Shown in pieces: positions 1-8,977 of a stretch of 64,000 nt of DNA (position 1 is its first letter; every line of letters begins with the position of its first letter). The translations under genes were made by a program, and so were the position numbers. Source of the DNA: M3007 sp964539805 (GTDB taxonomy: Bacteria > Bacteroidota > Bacteroidia > Chitinophagales > Saprospiraceae); the NCBI GenBank assembly GCA_964539805.1, contig CAZIKN010000003.1, positions 51,463 through 115,462 of the forward strand, read 5' to 3'. The notes beneath the pieces are model-generated. The model worked only from the letters and a program-made list of their open reading frames with translations. It ran no database searches and had not been told where the DNA came from.

Positions 1-1797
1 ATGCAATTGCACATTGTGGTAGGCATCCAATTCTACCTTGTTCATCACGCCTGACTTGCCATAAAAATCCTGCGCGAGTTTGCTGCCCAGAACATCCAAT
101 GCCTCAGGGGTGTTGGTGAAATTGTTCAGACCGCGCGTTTTAGCCTCGGCTTTCCACTCATCAGAATAGTTGTTGCCTTCAAAAACGACAGGTTTGGACT
201 TGCGAATAAGGTTTTTCAGGACACTCAGAATGGCTTCCTCTTTTTCTGTTCCTTTTTGCATCAATTTGTCAACTTCTGCCTTGAACTCCAACAATTGCAA
301 GCCCATCATGGTATTCATGACCGCCATTGGTCCCGCACAGTTTTGGCTGGAGCCCACTGCACGAATCTCAAATTTGTTGCCTGTGAATGCAAATGGAGAA
401 GTGCGGTTCCTATCCGTGTTGTCCAATTCAAGGTTGGGCAATTTGCTCAACAGATCCAGCGCGTGTTGTACGGCAGCGCCGGTGGTCGTTTTACCCTTGG
501 CAACCTGATCGAGCAGTTTGCTCATGGCCTCACCTATGAATACGGATATGATGGCAGGTGGCGCCTCGTTGGCCCCCAAGCGATGGTCATTGCCCGCATG
601 AGCGATGGCAGCACGCAGGATATCAGCGTATTGGTGCACGGCGGCAATGGTATTGACAAAAAAGGTCAGGAAGCGAAGGTTGGCACCCGGGTTCTTGCCT
701 GGCGACAAGAGGTTGGTCCCAGTGTTGGTGCCCATGCTCCAGTTGTTGTGCTTGCCAGAGCCATTGATCCCGGCAAATGGTTTTTCGTGAAACAGCACCC
801 GAAGTTTGTGGCGGCGGGCCACGCGTTCCATAATATCCATGAGCAATTGGTTGTGGTCCACCGCTACATTGATCTCTTCAAAAATGGGAGCCACCTCATA
901 TTGTGCAGGAGCTACCTCATTGTGGCGCGTGCGAACCGGAATGCCTAATTTATGGCTCTCTGTCTCCAGATCGCGCATAAAAGCATACACGCGTTCGGGG
1001 ATAGAGCCAAAATAATGGTCTTCCAACTGTTGGTTTTTGGTTGCCGGGCGGCCCAGCAGCGTGCGACCCGTCATGCTGAGGTCGGGGCGTGCATTAAACA
1101 AAGCTTCATCAATGACGAAGTACTCCTGCTCCCAGCCCAAAGTGGCCGTAATCTTGTTTACTTCGGCATCAAAAAACTGTGCTACAGGCACAGCGGCTCT
1201 GTCCAAAAAGGACTGGGAACGCAGCAAGGGCAGTTTGTAATCCTGTGCTTCACCGCCATAGGTTACAAATATGGTGGGAATGCACAGGGTCATACCGTCA
1301 CCCACCTCCATAATAAATGCCGGGCTGCTTGGGTCCCAAACAGTGTAGCCACGAGCTTCAAAAGTGCTGCGCATGCCTCCTGATGGGAAGGAAGAGCCGT
1401 CAGGCTCTTGTTGTACTAATGCCGAGCCTGTAAACTCCTCAATTACGCGGCCATCATGGGTGAGGGTAAAGAAAGAGTCGTGTTTTTCAGCAGTTTTGCC
1501 CGTAAGCGGCTGAAACCAGTGCGCAAAGTGCGTGCACCCTTTTTCCATGGCCCACTTTTTCATGCCTTGTGCAATATCATCTGCCGTCTCGCGATTCAAC
1601 TTTTGGCCACTCTGAACTGCGGCCTTCACCGTAAGATAAGCCTGTTCAGGGAGGTATTTCTTCATGGCTTCCTCATTGAACACGTTGGATCCGAAATAGG
1701 ATGCAATATGCTCAATGGTGCTTTCTTCAAGCGCTACGGGAAATGGTTCCAAACGGTTTTCTACCGCCTGTAAAGCGCTAAAACGTGTATGTGACAT
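1..1797 (-). CDS. glnN: Type III glutamine synthetase (5' 599 codons, truncated by window edge)
   Basis: ATP-dependent ligation of ammonia to glutamate in the cytoplasm, the main nitrogen-assimilation step. The reverse-strand frame is open from ATG at 1797 to the window edge with no stop. It reads MSHTRFSALQAVENR at the N-terminus, then a GSIII-type catalytic core with GWEQEYF, RHNEVAPAQYE, GINGSGKHNNWSMG and NRTSPFAFTGNKFEIRA. These are the metal/glutamate-binding and ATP-binding segments of the long (about 730-residue) GlnN family, so roughly 130 C-terminal residues lie outside the window. The start is the only ATG before the conserved region. It is a single gene with about 420 bp of non-coding DNA upstream, shared with the divergent hscA. 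The family assignment is very secure; the symbol is the usual one for this type. Confidence 0.96.
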   Translation of the reverse strand, partial: MSHTRFSALQAVENRLEPFPVALEESTIEHIASYFGSNVFNEEAMKKYLPEQAYLTVKAAVQSGQKLNRETADDIAQGMKKWAMEKGCTHFAHWFQPLTGKTAEKHDSFFTLTHDGRVIEEFTGSALVQQEPDGSSFPSGGMRSTFEARGYTVWDPSSPAFIMEVGDGMTLCIPTIFVTYGGEAQDYKLPLLRSQSFLDRAAVPVAQFFDAEVNKITATLGWEQEYFVIDEALFNARPDLSMTGRTLLGRPATKNQQLEDHYFGSIPERVYAFMRDLETESHKLGIPVRTRHNEVAPAQYEVAPIFEEINVAVDHNQLLMDIMERVARRHKLRVLFHEKPFAGINGSGKHNNWSMGTNTGTNLLSPGKNPGANLRFLTFFVNTIAAVHQYADILRAAIAHAGNDHRLGANEAPPAIISVFIGEAMSKLLDQVAKGKTTTGAAVQHALDLLSKLPNLELDNTDRNRTSPFAFTGNKFEIRAVGSSQNCAGPMAVMNTMMGLQLLEFKAEVDKLMQKGTEKEEAILSVLKNLIRKSKPVVFEGNNYSDEWKAEAKTRGLNNFTNTPEALDVLGSKLAQDFYGKSGVMNKVELDAYHNVQLH

Positions 1798-2217
1798 ATT
1801 AGAGTGATGAGTGAAAAGTATATGAATAAATAAAGTTTTTCAAAAAATAAATTCAGGATACCGAGGCAAGTGCCCGGTATGATTATCCCAAAAAAGGGAA
1901 ATCAGACAATAAATAAGGTAATATGGTGAGGGCAACTTGGCGGGAAGGGCGGCTATTCTATTCACTGCTCGGGGACAGTGCCAAAAAGGGACTAAATCGT
2001 AAACAAGCGTGTGCGTCATGAATGGAATGGCGTTCGCACGCATTAGAAGCCGCAAAATTAATGCCTTTTTAGAGAAAATAAAATTTTGCACTTGCTTTAT
2101 ATTCAATTAACATTATCAGCCAACTGCTCAAAGCATAGTACCTTCGCAACTTCTTGTGGCAACATTCAACCTTTTGGATCAAAAGTCGTTACAGCCGCAC
2201 TGTTATTTATCCATTTT
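1798..2217. other. Divergent intergenic region, glnN / hscA
   Basis: 420 bp between the divergent starts of glnN and hscA. It contains a possible hscA -7 element TACCTTCG at 2139-2146, one mismatch from the Bacteroidota TAnnTTTG consensus, and a small dyad ATACCG...CGGTAT at 1859-1881. Upstream of glnN there is only a weak TACTTTTC. The reading frames that cross it (for example 1840-2106 minus) lack any recognisable domain, so I treat the region as non-coding. Confidence 0.5.
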
Positions 2218-4071
2218 ATGGCACTTATAGGAATAAACCTCAAGGATGGCTCATTAGAGCGCGAAAAAGACATCATCGTCGGAATTGATCTTGGCACAAC
2301 CAACAGCCTCGTGGCGTACATGAAGGAGCACCAGCCGCATTGCGTCAAGGATCCCAGCGGCAAAAGCACCTTGATTCCCTCTGTCATTCATTTCACAGAC
2401 AAAAACGAGGTAATCGTAGGCGATGCCGCTAAAGCAAAACTGATTTCCGATCCCGCCAACACCATTTTTTCGGTCAAAAGACTCATGGGAAAATCCTACA
2501 AGGATCTTGATGCTTTACAGGGTTTTCTCGCTTATCATATCATTGATGATGATGCTGATGCCTTAGTGAAAATACGGGTGAAGGACACGTTCTATACCCC
2601 TGTAGAATTAAGTGCCCAAATTTTGCAAAACCTGAAAAACAGCGTTGAGCATGAGCTGAACGCCAATATTACCAAAGCCGTGATCACGGTACCCGCCTAT
2701 TTTAATGACAATCAGCGCCAGGCTACCCGTGATGCAGGTAAATTGGCAGGCTTGGACGTGCTGCGCATCGTGAATGAACCGACTGCCGCTGCCCTGGCTT
2801 ATGGCATCGGCCTTGATCCTGAAAAAAGTGAAACCATTGCGGTTTATGACTTGGGCGGCGGCACTTTTGATATTTCCATTTTGCGCATAGAAAACGGTAT
2901 TTTCGAGGTGCTTTCCACCAATGGCGACACCTTTTTGGGTGGTGACGACTTTGACAAACTGATTGCCTCCTTTTTCTCCCAGCAGATTATCCCCTACCCT
3001 CCCCTGCACAGCAGCGCAGAGCATATCCAAGCGCTGCGCTTATTGGCGGAAAAAGCCAAAAAACACTTGTCCGAGGCAGATCACTTTGAGGCCGAAATTG
3101 CGGGACAAAGTGTTCGGATCAGCAAATTGGAACTGGAAAATTTATCCGAAATCCTCATACAGCGTACCCTTGCCTGTTGCCAAAATGCCCTCCGCGACGC
3201 CAAATTAAGCCCAAAGGATATCGAAAGGGTAATAATGGTGGGCGGAAGCACACGCATGCCGATGGTAAAAGAACGCGTGTCGGCATTTTTTGGGCAATCG
3301 GTTTATGACAAGCTCAATCCCGATGAGGTAGTGGCATTGGGCGCTGCCATTCAGGCCGATATTCTGGCAGGCAACCAACAAGATCTTCTGTTATTGGATA
3401 TTACCCCTCTTTCACTCGGCATAGAAACGGTTGGCGGCCTTATGGATGTCATTATTCCGAGAAATGCCAAGATTCCCGCCAAGGCAGGAAGGCAATACAC
3501 TACCAGCGTTGATGGTCAAAAAAACCTCAAAGTCAGCGTATATCAGGGCGAACGGGACTTGGTGGAGCACAACAGAAAATTAGGGGAATTTATCCTGCGC
3601 GATATACCGCCCATGCCAGCGGGCCTTCCCAAAATTGATATTCAGTTCATCATTAATGCTGATGGTATCCTGACGGTGCGCGCCCGTGAATTGCGCAGCA
3701 ACCTTGAACAATTGATCCAGATTAGGCCAACCTACGGCATCAGCGAGGAACAAATGGCACTTATGTTGTTGGACAGCATTCAGCATGCACAAGATGACAT
3801 GCAGGCACGCGCACTTTTGGAGGCCCGAAACGAGGCCAACAATATCCTGCTCTCTGGTGATAAATTTTTGAAACAAAACGACGACATCCTCTCGGCAACA
3901 GAAAAAACACAAACCCGTGCCTTGTTAGACGATTTGCGTGAAAAAGTTGCCGGAACAGACAAAGACCTGATCCACAAAGCCATAAGCACCCTAAATGAAT
4001 ATACCGCACCCTTGGCACACCGCGCCATGGACGCTACCATCGGAAAAGCGCTCACAGGTCAGCAATTATGA
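2218..4071 (+). CDS. hscA: Hsp70 chaperone, HscA type
   Basis: Specialised Hsp70 thought to deliver Fe-S clusters from the IscU scaffold with the HscB co-chaperone. I chose ATG 2218 because the protein then begins MALIGINLKDGSLE and runs into the phosphate-1 motif VGIDLGTTNSLVAY. The frame is open further upstream, but that stretch is not Hsp70-like. The nucleotide-binding domain includes VPAYFNDNQRQATRDAG, NEPTAAALAYG, YDLGGGTFDIS and VGGSTRMPMV. The linker/substrate domain begins LLLLDITPLSLGIETVGG. The C-terminal half matches HscA rather than DnaK: RPTYGISEEQMALMLLDSI, then a short helical lid, and no glycine-rich DnaK tail. The product is 617 residues, normal for HscA. No isc genes are adjacent, so it is detached from the usual cluster. 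Its last 13 bases overlap the opposing glycosyltransferase gene. Confidence 0.88.
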   Translation: MALIGINLKDGSLEREKDIIVGIDLGTTNSLVAYMKEHQPHCVKDPSGKSTLIPSVIHFTDKNEVIVGDAAKAKLISDPANTIFSVKRLMGKSYKDLDALQGFLAYHIIDDDADALVKIRVKDTFYTPVELSAQILQNLKNSVEHELNANITKAVITVPAYFNDNQRQATRDAGKLAGLDVLRIVNEPTAAALAYGIGLDPEKSETIAVYDLGGGTFDISILRIENGIFEVLSTNGDTFLGGDDFDKLIASFFSQQIIPYPPLHSSAEHIQALRLLAEKAKKHLSEADHFEAEIAGQSVRISKLELENLSEILIQRTLACCQNALRDAKLSPKDIERVIMVGGSTRMPMVKERVSAFFGQSVYDKLNPDEVVALGAAIQADILAGNQQDLLLLDITPLSLGIETVGGLMDVIIPRNAKIPAKAGRQYTTSVDGQKNLKVSVYQGERDLVEHNRKLGEFILRDIPPMPAGLPKIDIQFIINADGILTVRARELRSNLEQLIQIRPTYGISEEQMALMLLDSIQHAQDDMQARALLEARNEANNILLSGDKFLKQNDDILSATEKTQTRALLDDLREKVAGTDKDLIHKAISTLNEYTAPLAHRAMDATIGKALTGQQL

Positions 4072-5345
4072 TCCTTTACTAAATAGGCGTTGGCTATAGG
4101 CACTATGCCATAAGGGGCGAGCCGGAGCGCTAAGGCATCAGCATCCAAAACTTTTTTGTGGCTTTGTAGCCAGGAAACAAGCTCCTCTAATGCGCTTGTA
4201 ATAATGCCCTTTTCTGATATAGGACACGAGAAAAATGCAGGATGATCGTGAAAAAAGGAACTGAAAGGATCATCTTCCGTAAGGGAGAGGTGCAAAACGG
4301 GTCTTCCTGAAGCCAAATAATCCACGGCCTTGCTGGGCAATTGTATGCTGCTTCGGTTGCCAATATTGAGCAGGATGTCCATTGATTGCATTTTCGCGGC
4401 CGCATGTTCCCTACTGCTCAGGCCGTGGCAAATCAAATTGGGCAAATGCTCGATCTTTGACTTGACCAGAGGGTTCAGATCACCATAAAAATGGAATTCC
4501 AATTTATCGTACAAGTCTGGATGATGTGTTTGCAAGGCACTCAAAAAATGCAAAAACACTTCTGGAGGACGTACGGGATAATACAAATGGCCAAAATACC
4601 CAATGGCAATAGATGTTTTGTCAACAGGTATTTCGCCCACTTCTGTGGTGTAAGGAACAAATAATGGAGGAATAACGCGGAATTTATCAGCCTTCAGCCC
4701 ATTAAAAGTGCGCAGGTAATGGTTTTGCAGAGCAGCAGTGGTGAGGCAAAGCACATCAGCCTCATGCAACAGGCAGCGCTCCCATTTCCGGCCCATCCGG
4801 GCATGCCAAAACGGACGGCTTTCGGTGGACGAAAACGGATCACCTATATCAGCAAGCCATAAAGGCATACGGTCAGCAAACTTGCGCTTCGCCGACAGAC
4901 CTAAGCAATGGCCTGTAAAGGGCATGGAGACCGTTATCATGCGATCAAAGCCCTCACTTTCAATCAGTTGATACAATTTGGTTCTTGCGGGAAAATACCA
5001 CACAAAGGCATCGTCAGGAAAAATCCAGTACTTCCAAAGCCATTGGTAGCAGGCATAAAGTACCCGAATAAGCATACCGCTATGCTGAGGCTGGGCAGCC
5101 GTGCCGCCCTTTACCCGATTTAAGCCCAACAGGTTTGAAATTGCCTCATGCAAGGCTGAATGACCCACGCGAATCACCCGCACTCCTTTTTCCATACTTT
5201 CTCCCAAAGGGCCGCCAGCATGCCTTGAGGTGAGTACCGTAACCGAATGGCCCTTGGCGGCCCAATGGGATGCGATGTTGGCCCATCGGTGCGCGCGAGG
5301 ATGTATGGCAGGGCTATACCAAGCGGATACGATCAGGATTTTCAC
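4059..5345 (-). CDS. Glycosyltransferase, GT4-like
   Basis: Probable sugar transferase of the GT-B fold, transferring a nucleotide sugar in envelope or exopolysaccharide synthesis. The N-terminus MKILIVSAWYSPAIHPRA plus HRWANIASHWAAKGHSVTVLTS is the Rossmann-like acceptor half. The C-terminal half has the donor-site region around KMQSMDILLNIGNR and LPSKAVDYLASGRPVL, with an E/D-rich segment after it. The start codon is GTG at 5345, because no ATG lies between it and the porP stop 12 bp upstream. The close spacing suggests read-through from tpiA and porP. The donor and acceptor cannot be read from sequence. Confidence 0.75.
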   Translation of the reverse strand: MKILIVSAWYSPAIHPRAHRWANIASHWAAKGHSVTVLTSRHAGGPLGESMEKGVRVIRVGHSALHEAISNLLGLNRVKGGTAAQPQHSGMLIRVLYACYQWLWKYWIFPDDAFVWYFPARTKLYQLIESEGFDRMITVSMPFTGHCLGLSAKRKFADRMPLWLADIGDPFSSTESRPFWHARMGRKWERCLLHEADVLCLTTAALQNHYLRTFNGLKADKFRVIPPLFVPYTTEVGEIPVDKTSIAIGYFGHLYYPVRPPEVFLHFLSALQTHHPDLYDKLEFHFYGDLNPLVKSKIEHLPNLICHGLSSREHAAAKMQSMDILLNIGNRSSIQLPSKAVDYLASGRPVLHLSLTEDDPFSSFFHDHPAFFSCPISEKGIITSALEELVSWLQSHKKVLDADALALRLAPYGIVPIANAYLVKDHNC

Positions 5346-5357
5346 CAGCGCTGCCCA

Positions 5358-6407
5358 TCAAAACTTGGGACAAATTATTTCCTCATTTTCATAGCTGCCG
5401 AGGTAAGCAATGGTAATTTCAAGGGCGCCCTGGCGCTGATTGGCGGCAAGCCCTTTAAGGCTGAGGTCATAACTCAAGCCAAACAACACGCTGTTGAGCT
5501 CAAGGCCCAAGAGTGCCACCACCGCGTCCACACCAAAGCCTCCGTCACTGCGAACCGGACGCACCCATGAGCCAAAGTGGATGGCCGAAGCACCATATTT
5601 GCCCATGGCTACCCTAAAGTTGGTTCCGGTATTGATCTCCATGTGTGGTCCTTGTGATGCTACCAATAAACGGGGCAAAAGTGACACCCTGTTGTCTTTT
5701 CTCAAAGGGATATTGGCAGCAAATTGGCCCGAATATTTGGGATACAGCTTGCTTCCTTTTCCAGTGGATTCAAAAAAGCTGACATTGGGCTGGTTGACAT
5801 GGTGATAGGCCAAACCCGTAAAAATTTTGCCCGAACGGCCAATGGTCGCCGTATAGTTCAAGCCCACATTGAGGTCACCATAAGAAAAATTATTGGGTGG
5901 CAGGCTTTCCAATGTTGGTTTTACATATCCTGTAGAGCCATCAAACTGGTCATGGAAACGAAGCGTTTCATAATTGACATTGCGCTGTGTAAGCCCGCCT
6001 TGTATGCCCAAGGTCAGGAATTGTCGGTTATCCACACCCAATGATTTGTGGTATGACATACTCAAAGCAATCTGGGTTGTGCTAAAATCAATCACGCTTA
6101 CCTTATCATTGTAAAACATCATGCCCAGGCCTATGGCATCCTGCTTTACTTTTTTGCGGCCAGGCGCATCAAAACGAAGGTCAGCAGCCAGTGCATAGGT
6201 TCGTATAGGCTGATCCAAAACAGAGCGCCATTGATCGCGGTAAGTAGTGGCCACGCGGTACTTGCCCTCAAATGCTCCGGTCAATGCGGGGTTCAGGGTT
6301 AGCGGGGCTGCATAAAATTGGGTGAAATGCTTGTCTTGAGCCTGTGTTTTTGCAACAAAAAACAAGCAAACAAGCAGTAATACGAGAAATTGGGTACCTT
6401 TTTTCAT
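5358..6407 (-). CDS. PorP/SprF-family type IX secretion membrane protein
   Basis: Outer-membrane beta-barrel of the PorP/SprF family, whose founding members support type IX secretion and gliding. ATG at 6407 gives a clean signal peptide (MKKGTQFLVLLLVCLFFVAKTQAQ). The mature protein starts with the family hallmark DKHFTQFYAAPLTLNPALTGAF, followed by RDQWRSV and a run of amphipathic strands. An upstream in-frame ATG at 6467 would bury the signal peptide and is less likely. It lies between tpiA (87 bp upstream) and a glycosyltransferase (12 bp downstream). Many Bacteroidota carry several paralogues, so this may be an accessory substrate-specific member rather than core PorP. Confidence 0.88.
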   Translation of the reverse strand: MKKGTQFLVLLLVCLFFVAKTQAQDKHFTQFYAAPLTLNPALTGAFEGKYRVATTYRDQWRSVLDQPIRTYALAADLRFDAPGRKKVKQDAIGLGMMFYNDKVSVIDFSTTQIALSMSYHKSLGVDNRQFLTLGIQGGLTQRNVNYETLRFHDQFDGSTGYVKPTLESLPPNNFSYGDLNVGLNYTATIGRSGKIFTGLAYHHVNQPNVSFFESTGKGSKLYPKYSGQFAANIPLRKDNRVSLLPRLLVASQGPHMEINTGTNFRVAMGKYGASAIHFGSWVRPVRSDGGFGVDAVVALLGLELNSVLFGLSYDLSLKGLAANQRQGALEITIAYLGSYENEEIICPKF

Positions 6408-6494
6408 GTTCTTGGAATGCGTTATAATGTAAGGATTAAGCACCGGGGACAGACAAACCATGATCATGCACCAGGCCTTAGCACCTGTTATTGA

Positions 6495-7250
6495 TTATTT
6501 TAAGGATGCCACAATGGTAGCAAAGTCTTCAGCCTTCAGGCTGGCGCCGCCAATAAGACCGCCATCAACATCGGGCTGTTTGAAAAGCTCGGGCGCGTTT
6601 TGGGCATTGCAGGAGCCGCCATAGAGGATAGAAGTATCATCCGCCACTAATTTGCCATATTTTTTGGCAACCATAACCCGAATAGCAAGGTGCATTTCCT
6701 GCGCCTGCCCGGCTGTGGCCGTGCGCCCGGTGCCAATGGCCCAGATAGGCTCATAGGCAATCACTACTTTTCTGAAATCCTCCTCTTTTAGGTGAAAAAG
6801 ACTGGCTTTTAGTTGTTTGGCCACAAAGCCCACATGGGTGTCCACCTCGCGGATGTGAAGCGGTTCGCCGCAGCAAAAAATGGGGCGCATGCCACGCGAC
6901 AGGCACAAATTGACTTTTTGCGCCAACAGGCTGTTCTTTTCCTTAAAATATTCGCGCCGTTCGCTGTGCCCTATGATCACAAACTCGGCCCCTACAGAGG
7001 CTACCATGTCCGCAGAAACCTCGCCAGTGTAGGCACCTTTCTCCTCATGATGGCAATTTTGCGCAGCAAGGTGAAAATATTTGCGCACCCGAAGCATCTT
7101 GCCTACCTCGCGCAGGTGTGTCAAGGGCGGTGCAACAACAACTAAGCCTTTGGGCTTTTCTATTTTTTCCAATATTGATTTGGTCAGTTCCAAGCCTTCT
7201 TCGAGGGTCTTGTTCATTTTCCAGTTTCCTGCTACAATTTGCTGGCGCAT
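6495..7250 (-). CDS. tpiA: Triosephosphate isomerase
   Basis: Interconverts dihydroxyacetone phosphate and glyceraldehyde 3-phosphate in glycolysis. The 251-residue length is standard. Visible active-site residues are Lys11 in GNWKMN, His95 in IIGHSERRE and Glu167 in AYEPIWAIGTG. The phosphate-binding loops YGGSCNAQN and GGLIGGASL follow. A TACCTTTG -7-like box lies at 7335-7342 on the reverse strand, without a clear -33 partner. It is first in the tpiA-porP-glycosyltransferase run. Confidence 0.98.
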   Translation of the reverse strand: MRQQIVAGNWKMNKTLEEGLELTKSILEKIEKPKGLVVVAPPLTHLREVGKMLRVRKYFHLAAQNCHHEEKGAYTGEVSADMVASVGAEFVIIGHSERREYFKEKNSLLAQKVNLCLSRGMRPIFCCGEPLHIREVDTHVGFVAKQLKASLFHLKEEDFRKVVIAYEPIWAIGTGRTATAGQAQEMHLAIRVMVAKKYGKLVADDTSILYGGSCNAQNAPELFKQPDVDGGLIGGASLKAEDFATIVASLK

Positions 7251-7367
7251 CTTTTGCTTTGTTTATTATTTTTTGAATGTTTGAAATGTACGGAAAAGGA
7301 CAGTCGCAGGGACTAAGCCTCCCCTATCCTCGGGCAAAGGTAAAGAAACTTGGGATCTGTGTATAGC

Positions 7368-8042
7368 TTATCCTTTATTCACAGCGCTCTTCAGACTTGG
7401 ATCAGCCCAGGAGCAAATCGGGCATTTTGCCGCATCATGCCCGCGCGCGGGACAATATTGTCGCCCAAAAAAAATGATCTGCAAGTGCAGCTTGTTCCAG
7501 GAGGACTCCGGAAAGATGCGTTTCAGGTCGCGCTCCGTTTGCACCACATTCTTCCCCGAGCTCAAGCCCCAGCGGGCAGCGAGGCGATGAATGTGCGTAT
7601 CCACCGGGAAAGCAGGAAAATCAAAGGCCTGCGACATCACCACCGAGGCCGTTTTGTGGCCAACGCCTGGCAGGGCCTCCAAAGCTTCAAAGCTTTGCGG
7701 CACCTCGCCGTTGTATTTTTCCATCAAAATATTTGATAATGCGCTAATAGCCTTTGACTTGGCGGGGGAAAGGCCGCAAGGGCGGATAATTTCCTTGATC
7801 TCCTCTACTGGCAGCTTGGCCATATCCGCAGCATTGTTGGCTTTGGCAAACAAGCCTGGGGTAACCTGATTCACGCGCTCATCCGTGCACTGGGCGCTGA
7901 GCAGCACTGCTACCAGCAAGGTGTAAGCATCCCCGTGTTGGAGCGGAATCGGTGTTTCGGGGTAAAGTTCATCCAATATACGCTGAATCTCATGCGCCTT
8001 CGCCTTCAATTTCGGGCTTAATCTTTGAACTTTAGGGGTCAT
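7368..8042 (-). CDS. nth: Endonuclease III-like DNA glycosylase
   Basis: Removes oxidised pyrimidines and cleaves the abasic site in base-excision repair. The helix-hairpin-helix LPGVGHKTASVV carries catalytic Lys130, and VDTHIHRLAARW carries Asp148. The C-terminal metal loop is unusual. The family normally has C-X6-C-X2-C-X5-C, whereas here there is only Cys197, Cys207 and Cys210 (C-X9-C-X2-C) and no fourth cysteine before the C-terminus at residue 224. The 4Fe-4S cluster may therefore be absent or differently ligated. The start ATG overlaps the upstream gene's TGA (ATGA), indicating translational coupling. Confidence 0.93.
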   Translation of the reverse strand: MTPKVQRLSPKLKAKAHEIQRILDELYPETPIPLQHGDAYTLLVAVLLSAQCTDERVNQVTPGLFAKANNAADMAKLPVEEIKEIIRPCGLSPAKSKAISALSNILMEKYNGEVPQSFEALEALPGVGHKTASVVMSQAFDFPAFPVDTHIHRLAARWGLSSGKNVVQTERDLKRIFPESSWNKLHLQIIFFGRQYCPARGHDAAKCPICSWADPSLKSAVNKG

Positions 8043-8818
8043 GAATTTGCCATAAGTTTTTCATTCTGCAATTGGAGCGTTTCGGATGCCTGACGGAGCT
8101 CCGCAAAACTTAGCACCTCGTCATTGCCCTGTTTTTTGATCAGGGATACCAACTGGCAGCAATGCTCAAAGAAAAGGCGCGCCTCGTCGGGGTTGAGCAC
8201 TTTGTTGGGCTTATAGGCAATCAAATAATAATTGTTGCCTTCCAAATGGGCCGGTGGGCGCTCGCAAAAAAACTGCTGAAGCTCAGGGCCAAATTTTCCG
8301 CGTATCATCTCCTCTATTTTGCCCGTCAGCCAAAAACGGGAAGAAAAATCAGGGTTTTCGCTGAAATTTATGTCGTTTTGCAAACCAATGGCAGCCAATA
8401 CCTTGTGCCACCAGGTCTCTGGGCGAATCTTGAACTTGGGCAAAGACCAACCTTTGTCATCTGCAAAAAAAACGGTCTGCCTTATGGTTACCATGGTCTT
8501 GCCGGTATTCACTACATAAGAATATTCAAACAAATGAACTTTGGTACCATCCACTTCACCACTGATTATATTGTTGATTTTGCCGCCACCAAAACGTTTT
8601 CGCTCCCGAACAAAGAGGTCAAATTCCTGCAATTGACCGGAAAGGCCAAAAGTATCCTTTTCAAAGAATTTGAGGCCCATTTCTTTGGCAAACTCTTGCA
8701 TTTCAGCCTTCATGCGGTTTAAATGGGCCGAATGCCTACGGGCCATTAACAATACGAAACCGATGGAGGCAGCCATTACGCCAGCCATCAGAAAGGGAAA
8801 AAATGATAAAAGTAGCAT
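8039..8818 (-). CDS. Membrane-anchored protein of unknown function
   Basis: I do not recognise a named family. The protein begins with one transmembrane segment (MLLLSFFPFLMAGVMAASIGFVLLMARR) followed by a soluble domain of about 220 residues containing FEKDTFGLSGQLQEFDLFVRERKRFGG and WSLPKFKIRPETWWHKV. I use ATG 8818. An in-frame ATG at 8851 would add MHFCALNLFYV, and the choice cannot be settled. It overlaps nth by 4 bp, so the two are probably one transcript. The topology predicts a periplasm- or cytoplasm-facing domain tethered to the inner membrane. Confidence 0.7.
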   Translation of the reverse strand: MLLLSFFPFLMAGVMAASIGFVLLMARRHSAHLNRMKAEMQEFAKEMGLKFFEKDTFGLSGQLQEFDLFVRERKRFGGGKINNIISGEVDGTKVHLFEYSYVVNTGKTMVTIRQTVFFADDKGWSLPKFKIRPETWWHKVLAAIGLQNDINFSENPDFSSRFWLTGKIEEMIRGKFGPELQQFFCERPPAHLEGNNYYLIAYKPNKVLNPDEARLFFEHCCQLVSLIKKQGNDEVLSFAELRQASETLQLQNEKLMANS

Positions 8819-8977
8819 CACGTAGAATAAATTTAAAGCGCAAAAATGCAAAATTTTAGATCATTGGATACTATGTCCCTGTAAGACATTTTCAAATTTA
8901 TAAACTTAAGAGCAACCCGTATTCATATTCACTCGTATGGTCAATTACACCATTATTCATCTATTTTTTTATTTAAC

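Noticed and set aside
1840..2106. 88-codon minus-strand reading frame between glnN and hscA
   Set aside because: No domain, no signal sequence, and it overlaps the likely hscA promoter; composition looks non-coding.
4059..4071. 13-bp convergent overlap between hscA and the glycosyltransferase gene
   Set aside because: Short terminal overlaps of convergent genes are ordinary and carry no further signal here.
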